NCBI RefSeq assembly: GCF_001426565.1
Contig: NZ_LMFA01000001.1
Coordinates: 643,287-707,286 of the forward strand
Direction of reading: 5' to 3'
From: Rhizobium sp. Root482
GTDB lineage: Bacteria; Pseudomonadota; Alphaproteobacteria; Rhizobiales; Rhizobiaceae
DNA: 64,000 bases
In this document: piece by piece, positions 1 through 15,195 of the stretch
Layout of the letters: every line of letters starts with the position of its first letter
Position numbering within the stretch: position 1 is the first letter of the stretch
Made by a program: the position numbers and the translations under genes
The notes under the pieces: generated by a model
Told to the model about the DNA's origin: nothing
Database searches by the model: none
What the model saw: only the letters and a program-made list of their open reading frames with translations

Positions 1-2219
1 TCGAGGCCGTGGCCGTCTTCCTGCTGCCGCCGATGCTCGGCGCGCGCGAACTCCCCTTCCCCCGCCTTTCAGCCTTCGGTTTCTGGAGTTTCCTGCTCGG
101 CGGCATCTTCGTCTGCGGCTCGATCTTCTTCAACGCCGCGCCGAACGGCGGCTGGTTCATGTATCCGCCGCTATCGACCGATCCCGACTATTCCGGCATC
201 GGTGCCGATATCTGGCTGCTCGGCCTGTCCTTCATCGAGGTGGCGTCGATCGCGGCTGCGGTCGAGCTGATCGTCGGCATCATGAAATGCCGGGCGCCCG
301 GCATGCGCATCAACATGATGCCGCTCTTTGCCTGGTACCTGTTGATCGTCGCCGGCATGATCCTGTTTGCCTTTCCGCCACTGATCGCCGGCGACATCCT
401 GTTCGAAATGCAGCGCATGTTCGACTGGCCCTTCTTCGACGTGACGCGCGGCGGCGATCCGCTTTTGTGGCAGCACCTGTTCTGGATCTTCGGGCACCCG
501 GAAGTCTATATCATCTTCCTGCCGGCCATCGCCCTGATGGCGATGATCGTGCCCACCTTCGCGCAGAGGCCGATCGTCGGCTATTCCTGGATCGTGCTGG
601 CGGCGGTCGGGACGGGGTTCCTGAGCTTCGGGCTCTGGGTCCATCACATGTTCACGACCGGCCTGCCGCAGATATCGCTCGCCTTCTTCTCGGCAGCCTC
701 CGAGGCGGTGGCGATCCCCACGGGCGTGCAGATCTTCGTCTTCATCGCCACCATGCTGGCCGGCCGGGTGATCTTTTCCGTGCCCATGCTGTTTGGAACC
801 GGCGGACTGGCGATTTTCATCATCGGCGGACTGACCGGCGTCATGGTGGCGCTGGTGCCGATCGACTGGCAGGCGCACGATACCTATTTCATCGTCGCCC
901 ATCTCCACTACGTCCTGATCGGCGGCATGCTGTTCCCGATCATCGCCGGCGTCTATTACTACTATCCGCTGATCGGCTCGCGAAAACTGTCGGACCGTTT
1001 CGGAAAGATCGCCTTCTGGCTGATGTTCGCCGGGTTCAACCTCGCCTTTTTCCCGATGCATATCACCGGCCTGCGCGGCATGCCGCGCCGCGTCTTCACC
1101 TATCCGGAGGGCATCGGCTGGGACTGGCTCAACCTACTCTCGACCGTCGGCGCCTTCGTCTTCGCCGCCGGCGTCGCAGTCGTGGTCATCGACGTTGTGC
1201 GTCCCAAGCACCGTCAGTCGAAAGGCGAGCAAAACCCCTGGAGAGCTGGCACGCTGGAATGGATCAGCGAACCGGAGGAAAACTGGGGCGTGCGCTCGAT
1301 CCCGATCATCGACAGCCGCTATCCCCTGTGGGACCAGCCGGGTCTGGTGGACGACATCAGAAGCGGCCGCTTCTATCTTCCCCACGCAAGGGAAGGACGT
1401 CGCGAAACACTGGTAACCTCTGTTCTCGACGCCAAGCCGATCCAGTGCCTGCGTGTCGGCGGAACCTCAAGGCTCACCATCGTCAGCGCCCTTTCGCTGG
1501 GCGGCGTCTTCGTCGCGCTGACCTTTCACTGGTGGATCACCGGCGTCCTCTTCGGCGCGGTGACCCTTGCCGCCATCCTGGCCTGGCTCTGGACCGGTAC
1601 CAACGATATTCCGGAAAAACCGGAAAAGGATGTCGGCCTGGGTCTTACCCTGCCGCTCTACATATCCGGCCCGCAATCCGTCGGCTGGTGGGGAATGTTC
1701 ATCACCATGGTCGGCGATGGGACCGCGTTCGGAAGCCTGGTCTTCGGCTATTTCTTCTACTGGACAATCCACGAGGATTTTACCGCCGGGATTTCCGGTC
1801 CGGGCGTCGCCTGGCCAATGGCAAGCCTGGCCATGTTCGTCGCCGGCTGGCTCACCATGCTCCTTGCCCGCTGGGTGAACGAGAAGGATTGGACGGTGGG
1901 GACCCGGGCCCTGCTGATCGCCGCATCGGTATTGACGGCGGGCGGCGGCATCGCGGCATTTGCCGGTCCCTGGAGCTTTGCGATGGATCCGCAGGCGCAT
2001 GTCTATCCGGCCATCGTCTGGGTTCTCGTGCTCTGGCTCATGGCGCATGCGGCAGTGGGGTTGATCATGCTGTTCTATTGCCTTGCCCGCAGCCTTGCCG
2101 GCCGTTTGAGCGCGGCTTACGACATGGATCTGCGCAATGTCGTGCTCTACTGGCATTTCCTGACAGTCACCGCGGTCACGACGCTTTGCGTCATCGGCCT
2201 CTTTCCGCTGGCGAGGTGA
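1..2219 (+). CDS. ctaD: Cytochrome c oxidase subunit I-III fusion, 5' truncated by window
   Basis: The reading frame is open from base 3, so the gene begins outside the window and at least 738 residues are visible. The first two-thirds is haem-copper oxidase subunit I: HPEVY (Cu-B histidine with cross-linked tyrosine), WVHHMFTTG (Cu-B histidine pair) and HLHYVL (haem a/a3 ligands) occur in order. From about residue 545 a second multi-helix unit resembles subunit III (SVGWWGMFITMVGDGTAFGS). Fused I+III subunits are known in caa3/ba3-type terminal oxidases, where the enzyme reduces O2 in the inner membrane and pumps protons. Subunit II is presumably just upstream. The next gene starts 4 bases after the stop, and CtaG-like and cytochrome c genes follow in one operon. 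Family call is secure; the exact oxidase subtype is inferred. Confidence 0.93.
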   Translation, partial: EAVAVFLLPPMLGARELPFPRLSAFGFWSFLLGGIFVCGSIFFNAAPNGGWFMYPPLSTDPDYSGIGADIWLLGLSFIEVASIAAAVELIVGIMKCRAPGMRINMMPLFAWYLLIVAGMILFAFPPLIAGDILFEMQRMFDWPFFDVTRGGDPLLWQHLFWIFGHPEVYIIFLPAIALMAMIVPTFAQRPIVGYSWIVLAAVGTGFLSFGLWVHHMFTTGLPQISLAFFSAASEAVAIPTGVQIFVFIATMLAGRVIFSVPMLFGTGGLAIFIIGGLTGVMVALVPIDWQAHDTYFIVAHLHYVLIGGMLFPIIAGVYYYYPLIGSRKLSDRFGKIAFWLMFAGFNLAFFPMHITGLRGMPRRVFTYPEGIGWDWLNLLSTVGAFVFAAGVAVVVIDVVRPKHRQSKGEQNPWRAGTLEWISEPEENWGVRSIPIIDSRYPLWDQPGLVDDIRSGRFYLPHAREGRRETLVTSVLDAKPIQCLRVGGTSRLTIVSALSLGGVFVALTFHWWITGVLFGAVTLAAILAWLWTGTNDIPEKPEKDVGLGLTLPLYISGPQSVGWWGMFITMVGDGTAFGSLVFGYFFYWTIHEDFTAGISGPGVAWPMASLAMFVAGWLTMLLARWVNEKDWTVGTRALLIAASVLTAGGGIAAFAGPWSFAMDPQAHVYPAIVWVLVLWLMAHAAVGLIMLFYCLARSLAGRLSAAYDMDLRNVVLYWHFLTVTAVTTLCVIGLFPLAR

Positions 2220-2223
2220 GATC

Positions 2224-2601
2224 ATGTCCATTTTCCCGCGCGAGATCGAAAGCCTCTGGACATTGTTCACCGCCCCTGTCGTCTGGGCCTTCCATTTCCT
2301 CGCCTGCTATGTCGGCATGGCGCTCTATTGCGCCCGGCGTCCGGCCGGACTCGACCATGACATGCTGCGGCTCGGCCTCGGCGCCGTCACGGCGATTGCC
2401 CTCGCGGCCATCGTGGTTTCGGCCTGGCTGGCCTGGCGTCAATGGGGCTTTGGCACCGACGATCCCCCGCATGACGACGCAACTCGAAAGGATCGACGGC
2501 TGTTCCAAGGCTTTGCGACCCTGCTCCTGTCGGGGCTCAGCTTCATCGCGGTGATCTTCACCGCCTTGCCGCTGCTGTTCATCGAGGGATGTTTCCCATG
2601 A
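2224..2601 (+). CDS. Small membrane protein of the oxidase operon, function unknown
   Basis: 125 residues with three predicted hydrophobic helices (about 14-36, 52-72 and 98-118) and no motif I recognise. A GAGGTGAG Shine-Dalgarno lies just upstream of the ATG. The gene is 4 bases behind the oxidase subunit and its stop overlaps the start of the CtaG-like gene (ATGA), so it is translationally coupled on both sides. The position suggests a subunit IV-like or assembly role in the terminal oxidase, but this comes from context only. Confidence 0.8.
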   Translation: MSIFPREIESLWTLFTAPVVWAFHFLACYVGMALYCARRPAGLDHDMLRLGLGAVTAIALAAIVVSAWLAWRQWGFGTDDPPHDDATRKDRRLFQGFATLLLSGLSFIAVIFTALPLLFIEGCFP

Positions 2602-3239
2602 GACATCGTTGGCTTCTAATCGGGTCGATCATCCTCCTGGCCCTGTGGCTGCTCCTGCTTCTGGATTTTGCCTCCGGTTCCTTCACCGGTCACATGCTGG
2701 TCCATATGGGCGTCGTCGCCGTCGCCGCCCCGCTGATCGCGTTTGGCATTGCCGGCACCCGGTATGACGTGATTGCCCGGACACGCTGGATCACACCGCT
2801 TTCCGCCTCTCTCCTCGAACTGGTGCTCGTCTGGATCTGGCACGCGCCGGTGATGCGCCGCGCCAGTGATGCGTTCTTCTGGGTCAGCGCCTTGGAACAG
2901 GCCTCCTTTCTCGCCGGCGGGCTTGTCCTCTGGCTTGCCTGCCTCTGCGGCCTGAAAGCCGGGACGCTGGCGGGGCGTCTGGGCGGTGCCGTCGGGCTCG
3001 TCCTCACCTCGATCCATATGACGCTGCTCGGCGTGCTCCTGACCATGTCGCCGCGCCCGCTCTATGGAGAGGATTTCGTCACCTGCTTCGGTCTCACCCT
3101 TTCGCCGGGACAGGACCAGCAACTGGGCGGCATCGTCATGCTTCTGGTCGGCGCGGCCGCCTATCTTGCCGGCGGTGTCGCGCTCCTTGCCGGCGTGCTC
3201 GGCCGGGACCCACCCGAGCCTGCGAAGGGAGCGCTGTGA
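2598..3239 (+). CDS. CtaG/Caa3-type cytochrome c oxidase assembly protein
   Basis: 213 residues from an ATG that overlaps the previous stop; an in-frame ATG at 2589 is the alternative start. Six or so hydrophobic segments carry conserved family features: HMLVHMGVVAVAAPL near the N terminus, WIWHAPVM in the middle, and a long loop containing YGEDFVTCFGLTLSPGQDQQ with DQQLGG near the C terminus. These fit the Caa3_CtaG membrane family, which helps insert copper into or assemble caa3-type oxidases. It is distinct from the periplasmic Cox11 family that is also called CtaG. Its place directly behind the oxidase gene supports this. Confidence 0.85.
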   Translation: MRHRWLLIGSIILLALWLLLLLDFASGSFTGHMLVHMGVVAVAAPLIAFGIAGTRYDVIARTRWITPLSASLLELVLVWIWHAPVMRRASDAFFWVSALEQASFLAGGLVLWLACLCGLKAGTLAGRLGGAVGLVLTSIHMTLLGVLLTMSPRPLYGEDFVTCFGLTLSPGQDQQLGGIVMLLVGAAAYLAGGVALLAGVLGRDPPEPAKGAL

Positions 3240-4300
3240 TGCGGATCGGCTGGAAGTCCATTGTCGCGGTCGTGGCCGGCTTGCCGGTCGCGGGCTTCCT
3301 CGTTATCCAGCTCGGCCTGATCGACGTGCGCGCGAGCACCGGTCACTGGCAGGTCACCGACTGGTTCCTGCACTGGGTGATGCGATCCTCGGTGACTGCT
3401 GCTGCCGGTTCCACCGAAGCGCCGCCGCTCGACGATCCCGGCCTGCTGCCGGCAGCGGCGGCGCATTTCGAGACGGGATGCGCCGTCTGTCACGGATCTC
3501 CCGCTGCGAAACGGCCCCCGATTGGCCTTGCCATGCTGCCGCCGGCACCCGATCTTGCACACGTTGTCGGCAGTTGGAGCAATGAGGAGCTGTTCGAGAT
3601 CGTCAAGCACGGCGTGCGCTATTCCGGCATGCCCGCCTGGCCATCTCAATCGCGTGCCGACGAGGTCTGGGCGCTGGTAGCCTTGCTGCGCGAAATGCCG
3701 TCGATGAATGCGGCCCACTACAGAAACCTGGCCGGCGCACCGCCTGCCGGGCGAGGGGCGACGATCGAAGCCCGCATCGCCTATTGCGACAGCTGTCACG
3801 CCGCCGACCGGCAGGTCGGCAACAGCGTGGTTCCGATCCTCTCCGGCCAGTCAGAAGCCTATCTTCTCGCAAGTCTTCAGGCTTACCATGACGGCGACCG
3901 GCCCAGCGGGATCATGGAAACGGCGGTTTCAACCGTGGATGATACGGATTTTTCCAAGCTGGCCGCCCATTATGCGCGTCAGAGCGCCGTTCCGGCTTCG
4001 GTCAGCGCCACCGATCCGGTCGTGCTGCGCCGTGGCGAGACGCTAGCGGTCTCGGGCGATCCGGCGCGAAAGATACCGGCCTGCGCGGCCTGCCATGGCA
4101 CCGGGCGAAGCAACCCGCTCTTCCCTCGCCTGGACGGACTATCGTCGCGCTATCTGGCGTCGCAACTGCGTCTGTTCGTTTCCGGCGAACGCGGCGGCAC
4201 CTCCTATCACCATATCATGGCGGCCGCCGTGCAGGACCTCGAGGAGGCCGATATCGACGCCCTTGCCGCTTACTATGCGCACCTGCCCGACCGGCAGTAG
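3239..4300 (+). CDS. Membrane-anchored triheme c-type cytochrome
   Basis: 353 residues from an ATG overlapping the previous stop (TGATG). An N-terminal hydrophobic segment (about 6-28) should anchor or export the protein. Three CXXCH haem-attachment motifs are visible: CAVCH near residue 81, CDSCH near 183 and CAACH near 282, so it carries three cytochrome c domains of roughly 100 residues each. The third domain ends with the AAYYAHLP helix typical of class I cytochromes. As last gene of the oxidase operon it is probably the periplasmic electron donor to, or a bound subunit of, the adjacent terminal oxidase. Confidence 0.9.
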   Translation: MRIGWKSIVAVVAGLPVAGFLVIQLGLIDVRASTGHWQVTDWFLHWVMRSSVTAAAGSTEAPPLDDPGLLPAAAAHFETGCAVCHGSPAAKRPPIGLAMLPPAPDLAHVVGSWSNEELFEIVKHGVRYSGMPAWPSQSRADEVWALVALLREMPSMNAAHYRNLAGAPPAGRGATIEARIAYCDSCHAADRQVGNSVVPILSGQSEAYLLASLQAYHDGDRPSGIMETAVSTVDDTDFSKLAAHYARQSAVPASVSATDPVVLRRGETLAVSGDPARKIPACAACHGTGRSNPLFPRLDGLSSRYLASQLRLFVSGERGGTSYHHIMAAAVQDLEEADIDALAAYYAHLPDRQ

Positions 4301-4355
4301 ACGCCATGGCAAGAAGCGGCACCCAATCCCCACGCTTGCGGCAGATCGTCCGTGG

Positions 4356-6038
4356 TCAACCCGGCAGGTCGGCGCCCAGGGACGCGGAGAGTGCCGCGGT
4401 GAGCTGGTGCTGCGAAAACGGCTTGGAAAGCCTCAGAATATCCGGCAGATCCACGCCACCAGGCAGGTCCACGTAACCGGACGCCAGGATGATCGGCAGG
4501 TTCGGATAGGTGGAGCGGATACGCGACGCCAGTTCGGCGCCGGTCATGCCGGGCATGGCGTGATCGGTGATCACCAGGTCGAATTGCTGGTCGGAACCGA
4601 GCGCGGCAAGCGCTTCTGCGCCGGAGCCGACCTCCTTGACCATATGCCCGAGGTCCTCCAGCATCGCCGCCGTGCCCATGCTGACCAGGGCATCGTCATC
4701 GACCACCAGGATCGTACGCGAGGTTCTGCCTTCTTCGTCGGCCGGCGCCTCGGCCGACGCTGGAGCAACTGCGCGCACCGGCGCGTCGCCTGCGACCGGA
4801 AGCCAGAGATCGATGGAGGTACCAGCCTGCGGCTGGCTCGACAGGACGAGCGTTCCGCCCGACTGGGCCACCAGTCCATGCACCATGGACAGTCCAAGGC
4901 CCGTCCCCTTGCCCGGACCCTTGGTGGTGAAGAACGGATCGGTGGCCTTGGCCAGGGTCGCCTCGTCCATGCCGCTGCCGGTATCGGCCACCCGCACGCG
5001 CACATAGTCCCCTGCCGCCAGCCTCAGTTGCGGCGCGTCCGCTAAAACCACTTCGCTGGCCGCCGTGATGGTCACTGCGCCGCCTTCCGGCATGGCATCG
5101 CGCGCGTTGATGACCAGATTGAGCAATGCCAGCTCGAGCTGGTTGGCATCGACCAGCACCGCCGCCAGCTTTTCCGGAAGCTCCTTCTGGAAGCGGATGC
5201 CGGGCCCCATCGCCCGTTGCAGAAGGTCTTCCATGCCGGTGACGACGCGGATGATATCGACCGCCTGTGGTTTCAGTTCCTGGCGCCGGGCAAAGGCAAG
5301 AAGGCGCTGCGTCAGGGCCGCGCCGCGCTCCGCCGCCTGGGCGGCATTGTCGAGCAGGCGATGGCTGCGTTCATCCTGAGGAAGACGCTTCTTCAGCAAT
5401 TGCAGGCTGCTGAGTATGGCCATGAGCAGATTGTTGAAATCATGGGCGACACCACCGGTCAGCTGGCCGATAGTATCGAGTTTCTGCGCTTCGAACAGTT
5501 GCGCCAAGGCCTCCTCGCGCTCGCGCGTACGCTCTTCGATCCTATGCTCCAGCACCTCGTTCAGGGCGAGAAGCTGGGCGGACGAGGCTTCGAGTTCGGC
5601 GGTGCGGTCCGAAACGCGCTGTTCGAGTTCGGCATTCAGCCGCTCCAGTTCGCGGGTCTTGCGATACAGTTCGGCAAACACCTTGACCTTGGCGCGCAGA
5701 AGCTCCGGCACGACCGGGACCGACATATAGTCCACCGCCCCGGCCTCGTAGCCGCGCAGGCGATCCGGTTCGGTCATCATGACGGCGGACACGAAGATGA
5801 TGGCGGTCTTCTGGTAGCGCGGATGCTCACGGATCATCGCTACCAGTTCGAACCCGTCCTGGTCGGGCATGCAGACATCGACCAGGATGACCGCCACATC
5901 GGTCTTCAGCAGCCACTCCAGCGCCTCGCGCCCGGACTTCGCCTTGATCAGGTTCTCGCCCAATTCCTGGAGAATGACCTCGTAACTGAGCAGTTTTGCG
6001 GGTTGGTCGTCGACAAGCAGGATATTGACGGGTTCCAT
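4356..6038 (-). CDS. Hybrid sensor histidine kinase, REC-coiled coil-HisKA-HATPase-REC
   Basis: 560 residues starting [11 protein letters not shown]; a longer in-frame start overlaps the upstream gene and is less likely because GAGGA lies 13 bases before this ATG. Order: REC domain (1-120, phosphoacceptor D54), coiled coil (125-190), HisKA with phosphorylatable H199 in [11 protein letters not shown], HATPase (N311, DTGSG 352-356, GTGLGLS 378-384) and a C-terminal REC (D492 in ITDHAMPG). There is no transmembrane segment, so it is cytosolic. The input is the N-terminal receiver, so it can sit downstream in a phosphorelay. It lies 13 bases behind the giant kinase, suggesting one operon and a shared relay. 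Confidence 0.92.
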   Translation of the reverse strand: MEPVNILLVDDQPAKLLSYEVILQELGENLIKAKSGREALEWLLKTDVAVILVDVCMPDQDGFELVAMIREHPRYQKTAIIFVSAVMMTEPDRLRGYEAGAVDYMSVPVVPELLRAKVKVFAELYRKTRELERLNAELEQRVSDRTAELEASSAQLLALNEVLEHRIEERTREREEALAQLFEAQKLDTIGQLTGGVAHDFNNLLMAILSSLQLLKKRLPQDERSHRLLDNAAQAAERGAALTQRLLAFARRQELKPQAVDIIRVVTGMEDLLQRAMGPGIRFQKELPEKLAAVLVDANQLELALLNLVINARDAMPEGGAVTITAASEVVLADAPQLRLAAGDYVRVRVADTGSGMDEATLAKATDPFFTTKGPGKGTGLGLSMVHGLVAQSGGTLVLSSQPQAGTSIDLWLPVAGDAPVRAVAPASAEAPADEEGRTSRTILVVDDDALVSMGTAAMLEDLGHMVKEVGSGAEALAALGSDQQFDLVITDHAMPGMTGAELASRIRSTYPNLPIILASGYVDLPGGVDLPDILRLSKPFSQHQLTAALSASLGADLPG

Positions 6039-6051
6039 CTTACATTCTTCC

Positions 6052-12378
<6,327 letters not shown>

Positions 12379-12436
12379 GGGGACTCCAGGATGTCAAAAC
12401 TTGGCGACTGCAAGCTCATGCCTCAGCGTAAATCGC

Positions 12437-12457
12437 ATTCCATGACGAATGTGGAAT
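12437..12457. promoter_or_regulatory. Inverted repeat upstream of the giant kinase gene
   Basis: ATTCCA and TGGAAT form a perfect 6-base inverted repeat with a 9-base spacer, about 60 bases upstream of the kinase start on the minus strand. It could be an operator or part of the promoter. No regulator is identified and the match could be chance. The rest of 12379-12552 shows no gene. Confidence 0.3.
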
Positions 12458-12552
12458 AAACTGTTGTAAATGCAAGCGATACAATCGGTTTTCCACGCCC
12501 AGCCGGCCAGGCGGATTGCCGGCCGGAGACTCACGTCGGAAAATCGGCTTTT

Positions 12553-12840
12553 TCAGCCTTTCTTGCCGCAAGAATACGGATGCCTGGTGTGGATACGAGC
12601 CGGTATCAAACCGAGGGCCAAGCCTGTGGAGCCCCGCCCGGCAGACCAGAGATAGACACGGTTTTCGTGGAATGGTGGTTGCAAGGATGCAAAAATAGCT
12701 TCCGCCCCCTCCGGCAGGAGCACCAGCGTCTCGCCGAAAGGAGGGGTGACCGGCGTCAGCGCGTCATGAGGCCAGCCGGTCGCCCGCACCATGGCGCACG
12801 ACCATATATCGATGGCGGCACGCCCGCTATCGGCAATCAT
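12553..12840 (-). CDS. Doubtful small hypothetical protein
   Basis: A 95-codon open frame begins 8 bases after the stop of the upstream minus-strand gene. No domain, signal peptide or membrane helix is recognised, and the Shine-Dalgarno is weak. The opposite strand is also open here. It may be coding by position, but composition gives no firm support. Confidence 0.3.
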   Translation of the reverse strand: MIADSGRAAIDIWSCAMVRATGWPHDALTPVTPPFGETLVLLPEGAEAIFASLQPPFHENRVYLWSAGRGSTGLALGLIPARIHTRHPYSCGKKG

Positions 12841-12848
12841 GACACTAC

Positions 12849-13184
12849 CTATCGCAAATGCCGCCAGGCTTGCCTGAAAACCGCTCTTGAACGTCCGATC
12901 GGCGTTTCCGTCTGGTGGCGTGCGCGAAGGGCCGTGGTCAAAACCAGGCTGACCAGTCCGACCGCCGTTACCAGAAGTGGCGTGACGTAGCCGCCACTGC
13001 CATCACCAGTGCGATCAGCGGCATCGCGCCCACCCTCGATCCGCGCTCTGAGGGAGGCAACCTGCCGGCGCAGGCGCGCCAGCTCCCGGTGTTCATTCAC
13101 ACCATTTTCTGGAATGCCGACGAAATCATGTTCGACATCGACCACGCCCAACGGCACCGGCTTTCCAATGGATGTATCAGCCAT
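12849..13184 (-). CDS. Small membrane-anchored hypothetical protein
   Basis: 111 residues. A hydrophilic N-terminal half contains a short heptad-like stretch (ELARLRRQVASLRARIEGG), followed by one hydrophobic helix (about 66-86, PLLVTAVGLVSLVLTTAL) and a basic tail. GAGAGGA lies 9 bases before the ATG. It overlaps the upstream gene by 8 bases, so the two are probably co-translated. The arrangement (amphipathic segment plus C-terminal anchor) recalls small stress or ribosome-associated membrane proteins, but no family is assigned. Confidence 0.65.
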   Translation of the reverse strand: MADTSIGKPVPLGVVDVEHDFVGIPENGVNEHRELARLRRQVASLRARIEGGRDAADRTGDGSGGYVTPLLVTAVGLVSLVLTTALRARHQTETPIGRSRAVFRQAWRHLR

Positions 13185-13545
13185 GGTAGGTTTTCCTCTC
13201 GACGATTTTTGCGGCGATGACTGGCAGCAGCGGCAAGAGGCTCGTCGTCAGCGCCGCCGCCGGCCGCCGCAACAAGTAGACTACCAGGAAGGAGCCTCCC
13301 GTGATCGCCGCAAGCTTTGCCCAAGGGTAAGGTCCGAGCTGTGCACGGGCGCTCCCGTGCGCCCAGGACGCGCCGGAGCGGGCCACGGTCGCCGTCTGTC
13401 GCTTGAGGATATCGAGGCGCGCCCGCAGCAGGTTGAGATCCTTCATCAGGAGTTCGCGCTTGAGTTTCAAGTCGTACTCGGCCACAGGCATCGGCATCGG
13501 CGCGAACTGGGTATCGTCATTGGGCTCCAGCATGATGCGCCTCAC
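13177..13545 (-). CDS. Small membrane-anchored protein with coiled-coil N-terminal half
   Basis: 122 residues from a GTG that overlaps the upstream stop (GTGA); an ATG at 13533 is possible. Residues about 25-55 (LKLKRELLMKDLNLLRARL) should form an amphipathic helix. Two hydrophobic stretches follow (about 76-92 and 97-114). Middle gene of a three-gene overlapping set with its neighbours on both sides. Function unknown; a role in envelope stress is a guess from the architecture. Confidence 0.65.
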   Translation of the reverse strand: MRRIMLEPNDDTQFAPMPMPVAEYDLKLKRELLMKDLNLLRARLDILKRQTATVARSGASWAHGSARAQLGPYPWAKLAAITGGSFLVVYLLRRPAAALTTSLLPLLPVIAAKIVERKTYHG

Positions 13546-13724
13546 TTCCTCGGATGATGGTCGCCGCGATCGCCTTCACCCGGCTTTGCCTTGGTCTCTG
13601 CAACCCGGCGCCGATCCGCTGAAAGTGACTTGCCGACATCGACGGATTCTTCGAAGCGGCCGTTTTCGTCGCGGCGCACATAACGTTTGTCGGTACCGGT
13701 ATCGATCAGTTCTCTCTTCGTCAT
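13542..13724 (-). CDS. Small hydrophilic conserved protein, function unknown
   Basis: 60 residues, highly charged, with the stretch TDKRYVRRDENGRFEES that I recall from many short rhizobial hypothetical proteins. TTGGAG precedes the ATG by 7 bases. A longer open frame upstream has no ribosome site. Its stop overlaps the next gene. Probably cytosolic and intrinsically disordered. It is the first gene of a small operon that ends near the kinase promoter region. Confidence 0.7.
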   Translation of the reverse strand: MTKRELIDTGTDKRYVRRDENGRFEESVDVGKSLSADRRRVAETKAKPGEGDRGDHHPRK

Positions 13725-13998
13725 GGTTCGTCTCCAACTGATATGATCAGGGGAGAAACGCGCCCGATTCAAAAAAGATGCACGCCTTTTTAAAAAGCGC
13801 CGACGGGCGGATATTGGTTCAAGGCAGGCCCGCGCCGGCAGATAGTTCAATTTGCCGGGATAGGCTTCCCACAATTTTAACGGGCTTGTGCTTTAGATGG
13901 CTGCGGCGTTACCGGCCGCGCCGTTACCAGTCGCGTTGGTGGCCGGCATTTCGCGACGGCGAGCAGGCCTCTCCTCTTCAACACTGAATGTAGGCTTC

Positions 13999-15195
13999 AT
14001 GAGAGACAGTACCGCGCAAACCCTTGACACTCCGCTGATCGTTCATGTCGTCCGCCAGTACAAACCCAATCTCGGCGGGCTCGAGGATGTGGTCGCCAAT
14101 CTTTGCCGCCTGCTGCCGGCAAACGGTTTTCGGGTGCGCGTCGTCACCTGCAACAGCCTGTTCTCGGACCCACAGGCCGGTCGCCTGCCTGCCCATGAAG
14201 TCATCGACGGCGTCGAGGTGGTCCGCGTGCCCTGGGCCGGTTCGCCGCGATACCCGCTGGCCCCGGCGGTCTTCCGGCATCTTGCCGATGCCGATATCGT
14301 CCATGTGCATGCCATCGATTTCTTTTTCGACGCTTTGTCGCTCGGGCGGTGGCTGCATCGCCGCCCGCTGGTCGTCACCACGCATGGCGGTTTCTTCCAC
14401 ACGCAGAAATATGCAGCGCTGAAGAAACTCTGGTTTTCGACCCTGACGCGCCTGTCGGCCGGCGGTTATAACCGCCTCATCGCCTGCAGCATCAAGGACA
14501 AGGCGCTGTTTGCCGGCATTGCCGGAGACCGCGCCAGCCTGATCGAGAACGGCGTCGATACCGGGAAATTCAAAGGCCGCTCCGCCATCGAGCCGAAGCG
14601 GCGGATCGTCACTATCGGCCGGTTCTCGGTCAACAAGCGGCTGGACCGGCTGCTCGACGCGATGGCGGTGCTGGCGCGGCGCCATGACGACTGGCATCTT
14701 GACATTATCGGCGTCGCCTCGGATCTCGGCCTGGAGGATCTCGACCACGAGATCGCCGGTCGCGGCCTGTCGGCCCGCGTGACAGTGCATGCCGGCCTCG
14801 GCAACGGGGAAATCGGCGCCCTCCTGGCAGAAGCCTCCCTTTTCGCCTCGGCTTCGGAATATGAAGGCTTCGGCCTTGCCGCCGTGGAGGCGATGAGCGC
14901 CGGGCTGCTGCCTATCCTGCATGCCAATCAGGCCTATCGCGATCTGGCCACCCGTCACCCGGACGTTCTGCTTTGCGATTATGCCATGCCGGTACAGGCG
15001 GCCGACCGGATCGAAACCGCCTATCGCCGGCTGTCCGAGACCGGGCCCAACCTGCGGCTGGCGCTGATCGAGGCCGCGCAAACCTATGCCTGGGACGCCG
15101 TGGTCGAGCGCTACACCGCTATTTACCGGGACATTCTCGGTGCCCGCGCGACCGTACCGCCGCGCGCCGGCCTCGCACGGGCCGTCAACCCGTGA
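13999..15195 (+). CDS. GT4-type glycosyltransferase of the exopolysaccharide locus
   Basis: 398 residues from the ATG at 13999; the open frame extends upstream but without similarity or ribosome site. The N-terminal half fits glycosyltransferase subfamily 4 (HVVRQYKPNLGGLEDVVANL). The C-terminal half has the retaining-GT4 signature: ITIGRFSVNKRLDRLLDAM for nucleotide-sugar binding and EYEGFGLAAVEAMSAG with the two conserved glutamates eight residues apart. It should transfer a sugar from an NDP-donor to a lipid-linked intermediate on the cytosolic face. The stop overlaps the start of the GH5 gene (GTGA), so the two are coupled. Confidence 0.88.
   Translation: MRDSTAQTLDTPLIVHVVRQYKPNLGGLEDVVANLCRLLPANGFRVRVVTCNSLFSDPQAGRLPAHEVIDGVEVVRVPWAGSPRYPLAPAVFRHLADADIVHVHAIDFFFDALSLGRWLHRRPLVVTTHGGFFHTQKYAALKKLWFSTLTRLSAGGYNRLIACSIKDKALFAGIAGDRASLIENGVDTGKFKGRSAIEPKRRIVTIGRFSVNKRLDRLLDAMAVLARRHDDWHLDIIGVASDLGLEDLDHEIAGRGLSARVTVHAGLGNGEIGALLAEASLFASASEYEGFGLAAVEAMSAGLLPILHANQAYRDLATRHPDVLLCDYAMPVQAADRIETAYRRLSETGPNLRLALIEAAQTYAWDAVVERYTAIYRDILGARATVPPRAGLARAVNP

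Noticed and set aside
171-1061. 296-codon frame on the minus strand and a 755-codon + frame at 287-2554
   Set aside because: Both lie over the oxidase gene in other frames; products are His/Asp/Arg-rich with no membrane or domain features, a result of GC-rich codon use.
12580-12990. 136-codon + strand frame opposite the small minus-strand genes
   Set aside because: No ribosome site, no motif; it covers genes better supported on the minus strand.
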